Source of the DNA: JACDAE01 sp963717195
GTDB lineage: Bacteria; Chloroflexota; Ktedonobacteria; Ktedonobacterales; Ktedonobacteraceae
DNA length: 64,000 nt
Direction: 5' to 3'
Assembly: GCA_963717195.1 (NCBI GenBank)
Contig: CAVQVR010000001.1
Span: 186,001 to 250,000, forward strand
The notes beneath the pieces are model-generated. The model did no database searches, was not told where the DNA came from, and saw nothing but the letters and a program-made list of their open reading frames with translations. Made by a program: the position numbers and the translations under genes. Of this stretch, positions 17,921-25,880 are shown piece after piece; within the stretch, counting starts at the first letter, position 1; each line of letters opens with the position of its first letter.

Positions 17921-17967
17921 GCACAGAGGTTTGACATTAGTCCTGTGGGAGATGGTACCTTGCAATT
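17891..17967. repeat. 77-bp dispersed repeat, copy B
   Basis: This is the second copy of 8321..8397, same orientation. It overlaps the 3' end of the response-regulator gene and supplies its stop codon (17918..17920). It also forms the spacer before the DUF72 gene. Confidence 0.8.
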
Positions 17968-18011
17968 TCTTTTCTTAGCAACTACAATACAACAAAAAAG
18001 GAGCAACACAA

Positions 18012-18866
18012 ATGTTCTACATCGGTTGCCCTATGTGGGGATACAAGGAATGGGTCGGTACACTTTTCCCTACCCATACACCAGCCAGCGACTTCCTACA
18101 ACTCTACAGTAAAAAACTCACGACAGTAGAAGGAAACACCACATTTTATGCTCTACCTTCAGAAGAAACCATAGCACGCTGGCGACAGGAAACGCCTACA
18201 ACATTTCGTTTCTGCCCCAAAGTTTCGCGCGATATCAGCCATTCCGCGCGGCTGGATGCACAAAAAAGCGCAACGCTCTTTTTCGTGGAACGCATGCGAG
18301 GACTGGGCACGCGACTGGGACCCATATTTCTCCAATTGCCCCCAGCGTTTGGACCGGATCAGATGGCACAATTACAGGCATTTCTCACGTTCTGGCCCAC
18401 TGATATACAGCTTGCAGTAGAGGTGCGCCACCCCGATTTCTTCAAAGAACCTTATTCCACAACATTCAACGCACTCCTTAGCCAGCACCAGATAGCACGG
18501 GTGATTATGGATACGCGCTCAATTCGCGTTGGTACAGCAGAGGAGCAACAGGTTTTACAGGCTCGTGAGCGCAAACCAGATCTCCCCTTACAGATCGCAC
18601 TCACAACTGATTTTGCATTTGTACGCTACATCGGGAACCCACAGATGGAGATCAATGAGCCATTTCTCGCTGAATGGGCACAGATCCTGGGGCAGTGGCT
18701 TCTTAAAGGCAAAACAGTCTATAGCTTCTGCCACTGTCCTTTCGAAAAATATTCGCCCAGCATCTGTGCAGAGCTCTATCAACGGGTTACGGCTGTGGCT
18801 CCACTTCCAGCTTTACCCTGGCCAGAGCCGCAGAAATCGGAACCTGAACAGGCTCGTCTATTTTAA
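18012..18866 (+). CDS. DUF72 (YecE-like) family protein
   Basis: The 284-residue protein has the DUF72 hallmarks: the N-terminal IGCPMWGYKEWVGTLFP, the VEGNTTFYALPS strand, FCPKVSRDISH, and EVRHPDFF in the middle. The fold is TIM-barrel-like. The biochemical role of DUF72 proteins is not established. The Trp-rich C-terminal half is shorter than in some members. Ribosome site AAAAGGAGC precedes the ATG. Its 3' end overlaps the convergent glycosyltransferase gene by 80 bp, an unusually long coding overlap. Confidence 0.88.
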   Translation: MFYIGCPMWGYKEWVGTLFPTHTPASDFLQLYSKKLTTVEGNTTFYALPSEETIARWRQETPTTFRFCPKVSRDISHSARLDAQKSATLFFVERMRGLGTRLGPIFLQLPPAFGPDQMAQLQAFLTFWPTDIQLAVEVRHPDFFKEPYSTTFNALLSQHQIARVIMDTRSIRVGTAEEQQVLQARERKPDLPLQIALTTDFAFVRYIGNPQMEINEPFLAEWAQILGQWLLKGKTVYSFCHCPFEKYSPSICAELYQRVTAVAPLPALPWPEPQKSEPEQARLF

Positions 18867-20022
18867 CAAGTGCCGACGCAGGAGTAAGCAACGGCACACG
18901 TACTACCTTTGGAGAAACAACTGTAGGAGTAACCAGTTGACGGGATGAGGCGATAACCTTCTTGTAAATCTTCTGGTATTTGTTGCCCATAGCACTCGCA
19001 GAAAAATGCTGCATTGTGTAAGCACGTACAACACTACGATCCAGTTCCCCAACGCGCGGAATAAATTGCGCCATCTCATTCACATCATGCACCAGGAATC
19101 CGCTCTTCTTATGGCAAACAATCTCAGAAGCAGCACCACGAGCGAACGTAATAACAGGACAACCGACTGCCATGGCCTCAATCATTACCATACCGAATGG
19201 CTCCTCCCATTCAATCGGATTGAGGAAACCACGAGCACGACTCAGCAACCGAATCTTCTGTTCCATATTGACTGGACCAATATACTTCACCTGTTGATCA
19301 TCGATCAGAGGCTTGATCATGTCATTAAAGTACTGGACCGACGCATCCATGTGACGATCAATTGTTCCAGCTAAAACAAGAGGTACACCGGCTTTCTGAG
19401 CAGCCTGGATCGCGAGATGAGCACCTTTTTCGGGGACGAAACGCCCTAACCAGGCAAAAAAGCCCTCCGGTTTCGCAGTGGGCTCAAATTGCTCTATTGG
19501 CATACCATGATGAACAACGCCCACAAAGTTCAACACATGAGGCACCTCAGCACGAGCACTTTCACTAATAGCAACCATAGGAGCATGCGAGAGCCATTCC
19601 AGATAGCACTTATCAGCATCACCCTTCCATGACTGAACACGGTCAAAAGGGAAACAACTGTGCAATGTTGTGACCATAGGAGTAGTCATGTGAGCAGTAA
19701 GGGGGAAAATATACATGTCCGCAGCAGAAGAGAGATGAGCATGCACGATATCAAAGTTGTGTTCTTTGATATAGTGGATAGCTTTATATAAATGATAGTA
19801 AGCCTTGAGATGTCCCTGCCACGGCACTCCGGTATCAATAAGTGAACGTGGAAAAAACGAGACAAGCTTTGCTGAAGTGCGAGCATCTCCTGGTGCTAGT
19901 AACGTCACATCATGCCCCTGCGTTACCTGTTCCTCCACAAGATTGTAGAGTACGATCTCAGTACCACCATAGTTTTTCGGCGGAATAGCTATCCAGGGCG
20001 GAGCTATATGTGCGATTTTCAT
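18787..20022 (-). CDS. GT4 family glycosyltransferase, paralogue 2
   Basis: The 411-residue GT-B transferase is a close paralogue of the gene at 12338..13594. The first 50 residues are almost identical (MKIAHIAPPWIAIPPKNYGG), and GRFVPEKGAHLAIQAA and EPFGMVMIEAMAVGCPVI match too. The tails (last about 50 residues) differ and are hydrophobic/Pro-rich. The start has the ribosome site AAAGGATATT. It is transcribed toward, and overlaps by 80 bp, the DUF72 gene. Together the two paralogues form an inverted pair flanking the signalling block. Donor and acceptor are unknown. Confidence 0.9.
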   Translation of the reverse strand: MKIAHIAPPWIAIPPKNYGGTEIVLYNLVEEQVTQGHDVTLLAPGDARTSAKLVSFFPRSLIDTGVPWQGHLKAYYHLYKAIHYIKEHNFDIVHAHLSSAADMYIFPLTAHMTTPMVTTLHSCFPFDRVQSWKGDADKCYLEWLSHAPMVAISESARAEVPHVLNFVGVVHHGMPIEQFEPTAKPEGFFAWLGRFVPEKGAHLAIQAAQKAGVPLVLAGTIDRHMDASVQYFNDMIKPLIDDQQVKYIGPVNMEQKIRLLSRARGFLNPIEWEEPFGMVMIEAMAVGCPVITFARGAASEIVCHKKSGFLVHDVNEMAQFIPRVGELDRSVVRAYTMQHFSASAMGNKYQKIYKKVIASSRQLVTPTVVSPKVVRVPLLTPASALVKIDEPVQVPISAALARVKLEVEPQP

Positions 20023-20449
20023 AATATCCTTTCCCTCGACTCACAACGGGTTCTTTACATACTACACTGTACTTCAAACAGTTGCGGTGGACAACCTACC
20101 TTTACATATTTCGCCTCCCTAAAAAATTCCTTATGGATGAACAAATTTATCTATCCTCATATCTATGATAAACACTTACCATATTGGATAAGTGAATTAT
20201 ATCTATTCAATGGTGGCTAGAAATTTTTCATCATACATAAATACTATATCACAGCTAGCAAACTCACCCATTTCCTGCGCAGAGCACATCAGAAAAAAGC
20301 TCTTGAGTTTCCATTGAGATATTTATGCACTTTCTATAGCTTTTTTTGACAGGATACGGGATACAATAGAGTGCGAGAAAAACATCTGGTCGGCTCTATT
20401 TTTTTCATTTCAATCCCATGCTCAGAAATTATGAGTAGAAAGCACCTTT
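20023..20449. other. 427-bp intergenic region between divergent genes
   Basis: AT-rich DNA separates the divergent glycosyltransferase and DUF4118 kinase genes, so it should hold both promoters. I see no clean sigma-70 pair: a TTGACA at 20346 has a TACAAT only 10 nt away. No repeat or RNA gene is recognised. Confidence 0.5.
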
Positions 20450-22158
20450 ATGAGCGCAATGACATCTATTCAACCACTTGAAGCAAGAGTCGTCTCTTCC
20501 TGGCAACGTTATCTCTACGACAGCTTTCTGGCTATCGCTGGTTCACTCTTGATTACCGGCCTTATCTCGCTTTTGCATCTCTACCCTCTTATCCCGAATA
20601 TTTCAATTCTCTACCTCCTCATTATTCTGGGGTTAGCGAGTTCACGTGGCCGCTACGCTGCAATTCTGGCTTCGGTTAGCGCCTTTCTCTCCTTTGATTT
20701 CTTCCTGGTGCCTCCACTCTACGTCTTTACTATTGCACGCGCTGAAGAGTGGGTCGCGCTCTTCGTTTTCCTGGTGACTGCGCTTCTAACGGGGCAGATG
20801 GCCTCTACACTCCGGCAGCAGGCACAAGAGGCTCATCGCCGCGAACGTGAAACGCATATCCTCTATGAACTGGTACGCACAACCAATAACGATGAGCGTA
20901 TGGAACAGCAACTGCATACCATTGCCAAAGCTATAGTTACCGTGTTCTCCTCATGGGGCATTCGCGACTGCACCATTTTGCTCCCCGACAAATCATCTGA
21001 TATGTTAACAGTACAGGCCAGTGCTCCACAGTCAATAGGTCAGGTGCAGATTTCAGATGACGAACGAACAATTGCGCTTCATGTGATGAAAAGTGGGCAA
21101 GGGGTGGGATTACATGATGTCATGCTTGCCCCACAGCGTTCGCCAGGTTTCTCTCCACGCGTTATTATTCGCAACACAGTAGCTGGACATGCCGCTCGTG
21201 TACGCCTGATACCATTGAAAACGGGAGCCCAGACCGTCGGTGTCCTGCGCCTGGGTATTCAAGGTGGCCCATTTTACCAGGCCAGTACAGAGACATTACT
21301 GGAAGAACAAGAGCGCACCGATCCACGCACCACGTTCTTCTGGACCTTTCTCGACCAGGCGACTTCAGTCATCGAACGCGCCCGCCTGCGACGAGAAAGT
21401 ATGCATGTCGAGATATTGCAACGTACCGACGCACTACGTAAGGCATTGCTCTCATCCGTCTCGCACGATCTGCGTACACCCCTTTCTTCCATCAAAGCGG
21501 CGGCCAGTAGTCTGCTGCAAGAAGATGTACAGTGGAATGAAGAGGAAAAACGCAGTTTTGCCCAAGCTATCGAGAGCGAAGCAGATCGTCTCAACCGCCT
21601 GGTCGGCAATTTGCTCGATATGTCACGCATTGAGGAGGGTGTACTGAAACTGGAAAAAGAGCACTATTCCATCACCGAGCTTATGCATAACGTTCTGGAA
21701 CATATGCAACCATTGCTACGACAACGTGAGATACACACGCACCTGGAAGAGAACCTGCCACTCATCGATTTTGACTATATACAAATGGACAGGTACTCAC
21801 CAATCTGATAGAAAACGCCGTCCGCTATACACCACGCGAGACACCCATCGATATAGGCATCGAGCAAAAAGATGGAGAGCTCCATATCACCGTCGCAGAT
21901 CGCGGACCAGGCATTCCACAGGCTGACCTTGAGCGCGTCTTCGACAAATTCTACCGTGTGCAGCGAAACAAACGCAATAATACTTATCCGACAGGCTCAG
22001 GTCTGGGATTGGCTGTATGCAAAGGTGTCGTTGAGGCTCACGGAGGTCACATCTGGGCACAGGCACGAGAAGGTGGCGGCGTTATCTTCTCGGTGACACT
22101 ACCGATCAATACAAGCAAAATTCTTCCTTTGCAAGCAAGCGAGATGCAATATAACTAA
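20450..22158 (+). pseudogene. DUF4118 (KdpD-like) sensor histidine kinase with a frameshift
   Basis: The first frame gives the DUF4118 membrane domain with four helices (about residues 25-120), a coiled linker, a GAF-like sensor region (about 140-310) and HisKA with the phospho-acceptor His in SVSHDLRTPLSS. At 21790/21791 one base is missing (GACAGG where GACCAGG is expected), and the frame ends at 21808. The other frame carries on exactly in register with HATPase motifs: NLIENAVRYTP, DRGPGIP, GSGLGLAV, to the TAA at 22156..22158. The restored protein would be about 569 residues. It resembles the C-terminal half of KdpD without the Usp-type N-terminus. No kdp genes or response regulator adjoin it. 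Confidence 0.88.
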
Positions 22159-22232
22159 AAGATGTGTGGTAGTGGCTCGGCTGCCGAGCCACTACCACAC
22201 ATCTTCTTTCCGCGAGCGCCGTAGGCGTGAGG
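22159..22232. repeat. tag-plus-palindrome element, copy 2
   Basis: Perfect 23-bp arms (22159..22181 and 22183..22205) surround a single T, starting directly after the kinase stop codon. Five bases beyond lies the tag (22211..22232) which, on the minus strand, reads CCTCACGCCTACGGCGCTCG, nearly the same as the tag at 11222. The palindrome arms differ from those of copy 1. Confidence 0.8.
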
Positions 22233-22295
22233 TGTCCGGGCACGAGAGGCAGGAGCCGTTTTGCGAACTTTTGAAAAGTTCGAGACGGCTACTAC

Positions 22296-22514
22296 CTACT
22301 TCGCAACCGTATAGCCAGCATCATCCAACGTTGTCTCGATCTGCTGTAACGACACCCGCTCTGGCGCATAGCGAAGATGAACCGTCTTCGTCGGAATATC
22401 GGTATTCACCTTCTCGACGCCAGGAAGCGCACCCAGTGAAGTATTAATCGTCTTGACACAATGCTCACAACTCACGTCCGGCACGGAAAGAGTGATCTCC
22501 TGTACTTCTGTCAT
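22296..22514 (-). CDS. heavy-metal-associated (HMA) domain protein, CopZ-like copper chaperone
   Basis: The 72-residue protein is a single HMA domain with the CxxC-type metal site in VSCEHCVKTI (residues about 15-18) and the ending DDAGYTVAK typical of the beta-alpha-beta-beta-alpha-beta fold. Such proteins carry Cu(I) to a P-type ATPase or to a repressor. An open frame reaches 22577, but ATG 22514 has AAAGGAA 7 nt upstream. It follows the CsoR-like repressor gene by 73 bp on the same strand, so both share the operator-controlled promoter. No copper ATPase gene is in the window. Confidence 0.9.
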   Translation of the reverse strand: MTEVQEITLSVPDVSCEHCVKTINTSLGALPGVEKVNTDIPTKTVHLRYAPERVSLQQIETTLDDAGYTVAK

Positions 22515-22587
22515 AACCAGGTTCCTTTCGTTTACCATAAATAGCGAAACAACAAAAAAATTAACGGTTGCCCGCAATATTATAGAG

Positions 22588-22839
22588 CTAAATCAACTCT
22601 TGAATGACCTCATCCTCACGGTCACCCTTGATCCCCTCCGGTACACAGGTATGCAAATGTCCTTCAAGAACAATGCTTTCCAGTTTCTCCAGAGCTTTGC
22701 GCACCGCATACGTCTGGCGCAGGATATCTACACAATATTTATCCTCCTCCACCATCTTACGAATGCCAGCGACATGCCCCTCAATATAGGAAAGTCGCTT
22801 TAACACGTCCCGTTGACGTTCATCTTGCATACGGCACAC
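22588..22839 (-). CDS. csoR: CsoR-family copper-sensing repressor
   Basis: The 83-residue all-helical protein has the CsoR signature with Cu(I) ligands Cys36, His61 and Cys65, in the same numbering as the M. tuberculosis protein. The DNA-facing RLSYIEGHVAGIRKMVEEDKY segment is characteristic. In the family, copper binding releases the tetramer from its operator. A matching GC-rich dyad lies between the -35 and -10 boxes just upstream, so autoregulation is nearly certain. It is cotranscribed with the CopZ-like gene. RcnR or FrmR relatives sense nickel or formaldehyde, but the Cys-His-Cys set favours copper. Confidence 0.9.
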   Translation of the reverse strand: MCRMQDERQRDVLKRLSYIEGHVAGIRKMVEEDKYCVDILRQTYAVRKALEKLESIVLEGHLHTCVPEGIKGDREDEVIQELI

Positions 22840-22885
22840 CCTTTCTGCCTTTTCTGCTGTCCCACCTTCAAAAAATTTCTCCTGG

Positions 22886-22915
22886 ATTATACCATACCCC
22901 CTGGGTATGGGTCAA
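22886..22915 (-). promoter_or_regulatory. CsoR operator inside the csoR promoter
   Basis: On the minus strand TTGACC (22915..22910) and a perfect TATAAT (22891..22886) are separated by 18 nt. The spacer is filled by the dyad CCATACCC-CCT-GGGTATGG (22892..22910), a perfect GC-tract palindrome of the CsoR type. Bound repressor would block polymerase directly. Confidence 0.8.
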
Positions 22916-23041
22916 ATAATAAAACCTGGTAACGAGAACCATCTCCTTACGGATTTTGTCCCATTGACACCTGCACTAGAGTAGAGTGAGACTACCTTTT
23001 TTTTCGCATTTTCACCTTACACAGAAGGATTTGATAGGCTT

Positions 23042-24166
23042 ATGACCACTACACCATCATCGCCAGTTTCGACGCCTCAGGACAGTCCACCACAGGGGCG
23101 GCAGAGGAAAAACTTGCTCATCATCCTCCTATCTCTGGCAGTTATCGCTCTTCTGGTTGGCTGGCAATTATTGAGCATACGCAACAACAATACTGATCCA
23201 ACACTATCAGGTCATCCTTTATCCAATGCGCAGACCCATCTGCATACAGTAGCCATTGGAGGAAAACCGGGCGTGCTCTACCTGGGCACCCATTATGGCA
23301 TCTTTACCAGCACCGATGGTGGGAAAACGTGGCCGCAGGTCCGTGGAACGCTCAATACGTCGATGGTGACAACTATTGTGACCAATCCCCAAAACGCAAA
23401 CTGGTTGGCGCTTGTCGCTATTCCCAGCGTCTCTGGCAGTGGATCAGAGGGTATCTATTTTAGCCAGGATGGGGGGGCTACCTGGACATTGCACAATCCA
23501 CCCGGGCTCTCCCTGTCTGCTTACCCCTACACGGTACAGGCTGGAACAGGTAGCAGCGGACACTTCTACGCCTTTTATCTGAATGGTGGCTGGTTTGAGA
23601 CACAAGACATGGGCCTACACTGGCATTCACTCGCACTACATAATCTTCCAGCAATGCAAACACCGCAACTACTTTCATTCGCAAACAACCCCAATCATCT
23701 GCTGCTGGGCGGTGACCAGGGACTCTTCGAGAGCAAAGACGACGGTCAGACCTGGAGTGCATTGACCACCGTCCAGGGTTCCGTACTGAGCCTGGTTGCA
23801 TCAAAAACTACACCTGCAACCATCTTTTGCGCAACCGATCAGGGACTCTTTACCTGGAAAGATGGAAGTTCTCACATCAAGCGTATAGTGTTATCTGGCA
23901 CGACACCATTTTCACGGCTTGCCGTAGATGCAACAGGAGATATCCTCTATAGCTTAGCAGGTCAAAATCTGGAATATTCGCAAGATGGTGGAACACACTG
24001 GATACTGCGTAAACATTTCAGCAGAGAAGATATGACAGCACTCGTTATCGATCCCCAACATCCAGAAAGACTCTACGCTGGCTTTTTCCTGCCAGCACAG
24101 GTTATCTATAGTATCGATAGTGGGAAGAACTGGCAGATTTTGACTGGCGGCAATACCATCCCCTGA
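23042..24166 (+). CDS. membrane-anchored Asp-box (BNR) beta-propeller protein
   Basis: The 374-residue protein has one N-terminal membrane helix (about residues 23-43) after a Pro/Ser-rich cytoplasmic start. An extracytoplasmic propeller follows. At least six Asp-box turns of the form SxDxGxxW are visible (STDGGKTW, SQDGGATW, SKDDGQTW, SQDGGTHW, SIDSGKNW and the variant TQDMGLHW). Asp boxes occur in sialidases, VPS10 and photosystem assembly factors, but the catalytic Arg triad of sialidase is not evident. A binding or scaffolding role outside the membrane is inferred. The YtkA-like gene lies 104 bp downstream on the same strand. Confidence 0.75.
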   Translation: MTTTPSSPVSTPQDSPPQGRQRKNLLIILLSLAVIALLVGWQLLSIRNNNTDPTLSGHPLSNAQTHLHTVAIGGKPGVLYLGTHYGIFTSTDGGKTWPQVRGTLNTSMVTTIVTNPQNANWLALVAIPSVSGSGSEGIYFSQDGGATWTLHNPPGLSLSAYPYTVQAGTGSSGHFYAFYLNGGWFETQDMGLHWHSLALHNLPAMQTPQLLSFANNPNHLLLGGDQGLFESKDDGQTWSALTTVQGSVLSLVASKTTPATIFCATDQGLFTWKDGSSHIKRIVLSGTTPFSRLAVDATGDILYSLAGQNLEYSQDGGTHWILRKHFSREDMTALVIDPQHPERLYAGFFLPAQVIYSIDSGKNWQILTGGNTIP

Positions 24167-24270
24167 TTATTAGAAAGTAGGAGAAAAATAGGGATTCATC
24201 CTCATAGACATCATCGGCAACGGAATGTATACTACCGGATATATATTAAGCTATGTTAAGGAGAGCACAC

Positions 24271-24657
24271 ATGCGTATACGGCCATTCTTCTGGTGTCTA
24301 CTCGCCACCGTTTGTGTGAGTGTGCTCATCTTCGCCGCAAATGCTCAGATCCATACACCTGCACAATTGCAGATGTCTATTGATCAGCAGCAACCAACTG
24401 CAAGTGCGATGACAACGCTCCATCTTCGCCTGACCGATCCCCAGGGGCTACCAATTGAGGAAGCTCAAGTATTACCGGTTGCGCATATGACGAACATGAA
24501 TATGATCACGAAAGATGAATACGTACGCTCGATAGGATCTGGAAATTACGCAGTGCAAATTCATTTATATATGGCTGGACCGTGGGCAATTACGATCCGG
24601 GCCAATGCAGAAGGTTTTCTGCCATCACAAAAAACAGTATTGGTGCTGGTTGTGTAA
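24271..24657 (+). CDS. YtkA-like secreted/membrane-anchored protein
   Basis: The 128-residue protein has an N-terminal signal or anchor helix (residues about 4-22, ending ANAQ). A beta-sandwich follows with LTDPQGLPIEEAQV, a Met-rich segment (HMTNMNM) and GNYAVQIHLYMAGPWAITI, the YtkA/FixH-like pattern. The Met/His-rich loop suggests copper handling in the extracytoplasmic space, an inference that would fit the nearby csoR-copZ genes. The open frame starts at 24253, but AAGGAG (24258..24263) sits 7 nt before ATG 24271, which decides the start. Confidence 0.75.
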   Translation: MRIRPFFWCLLATVCVSVLIFAANAQIHTPAQLQMSIDQQQPTASAMTTLHLRLTDPQGLPIEEAQVLPVAHMTNMNMITKDEYVRSIGSGNYAVQIHLYMAGPWAITIRANAEGFLPSQKTVLVLVV

Positions 24658-24761
24658 ACGCCATTATGAACCTCACCTCTCCCCCCTCAATAGAACTATT
24701 GCAGACATGACTTAAAATAGGTCATAGATATATTAGTAGGTAACAGAAAGCGGAATTTTCA

Positions 24762-25880
24762 GTGAAGAAACTCACCCACCTGTTTATAGACCTGTTCCAG
24801 CGCTGGCATCTTTCGCTTTTTGAAAAAGTTCTTCTGGTCAACAGCCTTATGCTGATCGGAGAGGCACTGGCAGGACTATGGGTCACCAGCCACAATCTGG
24901 AGAGCCGTCACTACCTTATCGATACAAGTTTCATCATTCTGGCTACCCTACTCACCCTCTTTACAAACATCTTTTTATTGCGCATCAGTTTTCGTCCTCT
25001 TTTCGGCCTGCTCTCCACGATCCGTGCAATTAGCACTGGAAATACACTTGCACGCGCTCCACTCTCTTCTTCTGATACTGAAATTAATGAGCTAGCACAA
25101 TCCTTCAACACGATGCTAGATCGACTGGAGGAGGCTCGTCGAGCACAGACAGCGCTTATTTTACAGGCTCAGGAAGACGAACGAAGGCGTATCTCCCTCG
25201 AACTCCATGATGAAACGGGCCAGAACCTCACCGCCTTGCTGGTCCACACAGAACTATTACATCAGAGCCTTCAGGTTCTACCAGATACCTCTGTTACTGA
25301 GAATACACGTAAACATATAGAAGAAGGACTTCAGCAACTAACGAAGTTGACGCAAAAGACGTTGGAGAATATCCGCGTTCTTGCTCAGCAACTGCGTCCC
25401 AGCGTCCTGGACGATTTGGGATTGCTGGCTGCGTTTCGCTGGCTGGCAGCAGATAGCGCCGAACGCTTACATCTTACGGTTGATCTGCACATTGATGGGA
25501 TGAAAAACGGCGGGCGCAACTTACCTCGCGATTATGAAACTGCACTCTTTCGCATCGCTCAGGAAAGTCTGACCAACATCGCACGCCACGCGCAGACACA
25601 TGATGCTACACTTACACTTAAACAGGATTCCATGCAGATCACCCTGCAAATTCAGGATCGTGGCTGTGGCTACAATCCGGAGCAGCATCATAGGAGTATG
25701 GGCCTCTTCAGTATGCGCGAACGTGCTACGATGCTTGGCGGCACTTTGACGCTCGACACTCATCCAGATCAGGGAACCACAGTACAGGCAACTCTCCCTC
25801 TCCAACTCAAACAAAAGAACGATGCAAAAGAATTGTCAGCAACACAGACAACAATAGAGGAAATGTATTATGGTTACTGA
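24762..25880 (+). CDS. NarL-family sensor histidine kinase
   Basis: The 372-residue protein has two membrane helices (about residues 20-42 and 53-75) with only a short external loop, then a HAMP domain (about 75-130), HisKA_3 with the phospho-acceptor His in RISLELHDETGQN, and a HATPase domain (FRIAQESLTNIARHA, GLFSMRERATMLGG). The start codon is GTG. The tiny external loop suggests a signal sensed in or at the membrane. Its last 11 bp overlap the LuxR-type regulator gene, so the two form a translationally coupled two-component system. Confidence 0.92.
   Translation: MKKLTHLFIDLFQRWHLSLFEKVLLVNSLMLIGEALAGLWVTSHNLESRHYLIDTSFIILATLLTLFTNIFLLRISFRPLFGLLSTIRAISTGNTLARAPLSSSDTEINELAQSFNTMLDRLEEARRAQTALILQAQEDERRRISLELHDETGQNLTALLVHTELLHQSLQVLPDTSVTENTRKHIEEGLQQLTKLTQKTLENIRVLAQQLRPSVLDDLGLLAAFRWLAADSAERLHLTVDLHIDGMKNGGRNLPRDYETALFRIAQESLTNIARHAQTHDATLTLKQDSMQITLQIQDRGCGYNPEQHHRSMGLFSMRERATMLGGTLTLDTHPDQGTTVQATLPLQLKQKNDAKELSATQTTIEEMYYGY

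Noticed and set aside
20346..20367. TTGACA and TACAAT upstream of the DUF4118 kinase
   Set aside because: The boxes are only 10 nt apart, too close for a sigma-70 promoter.
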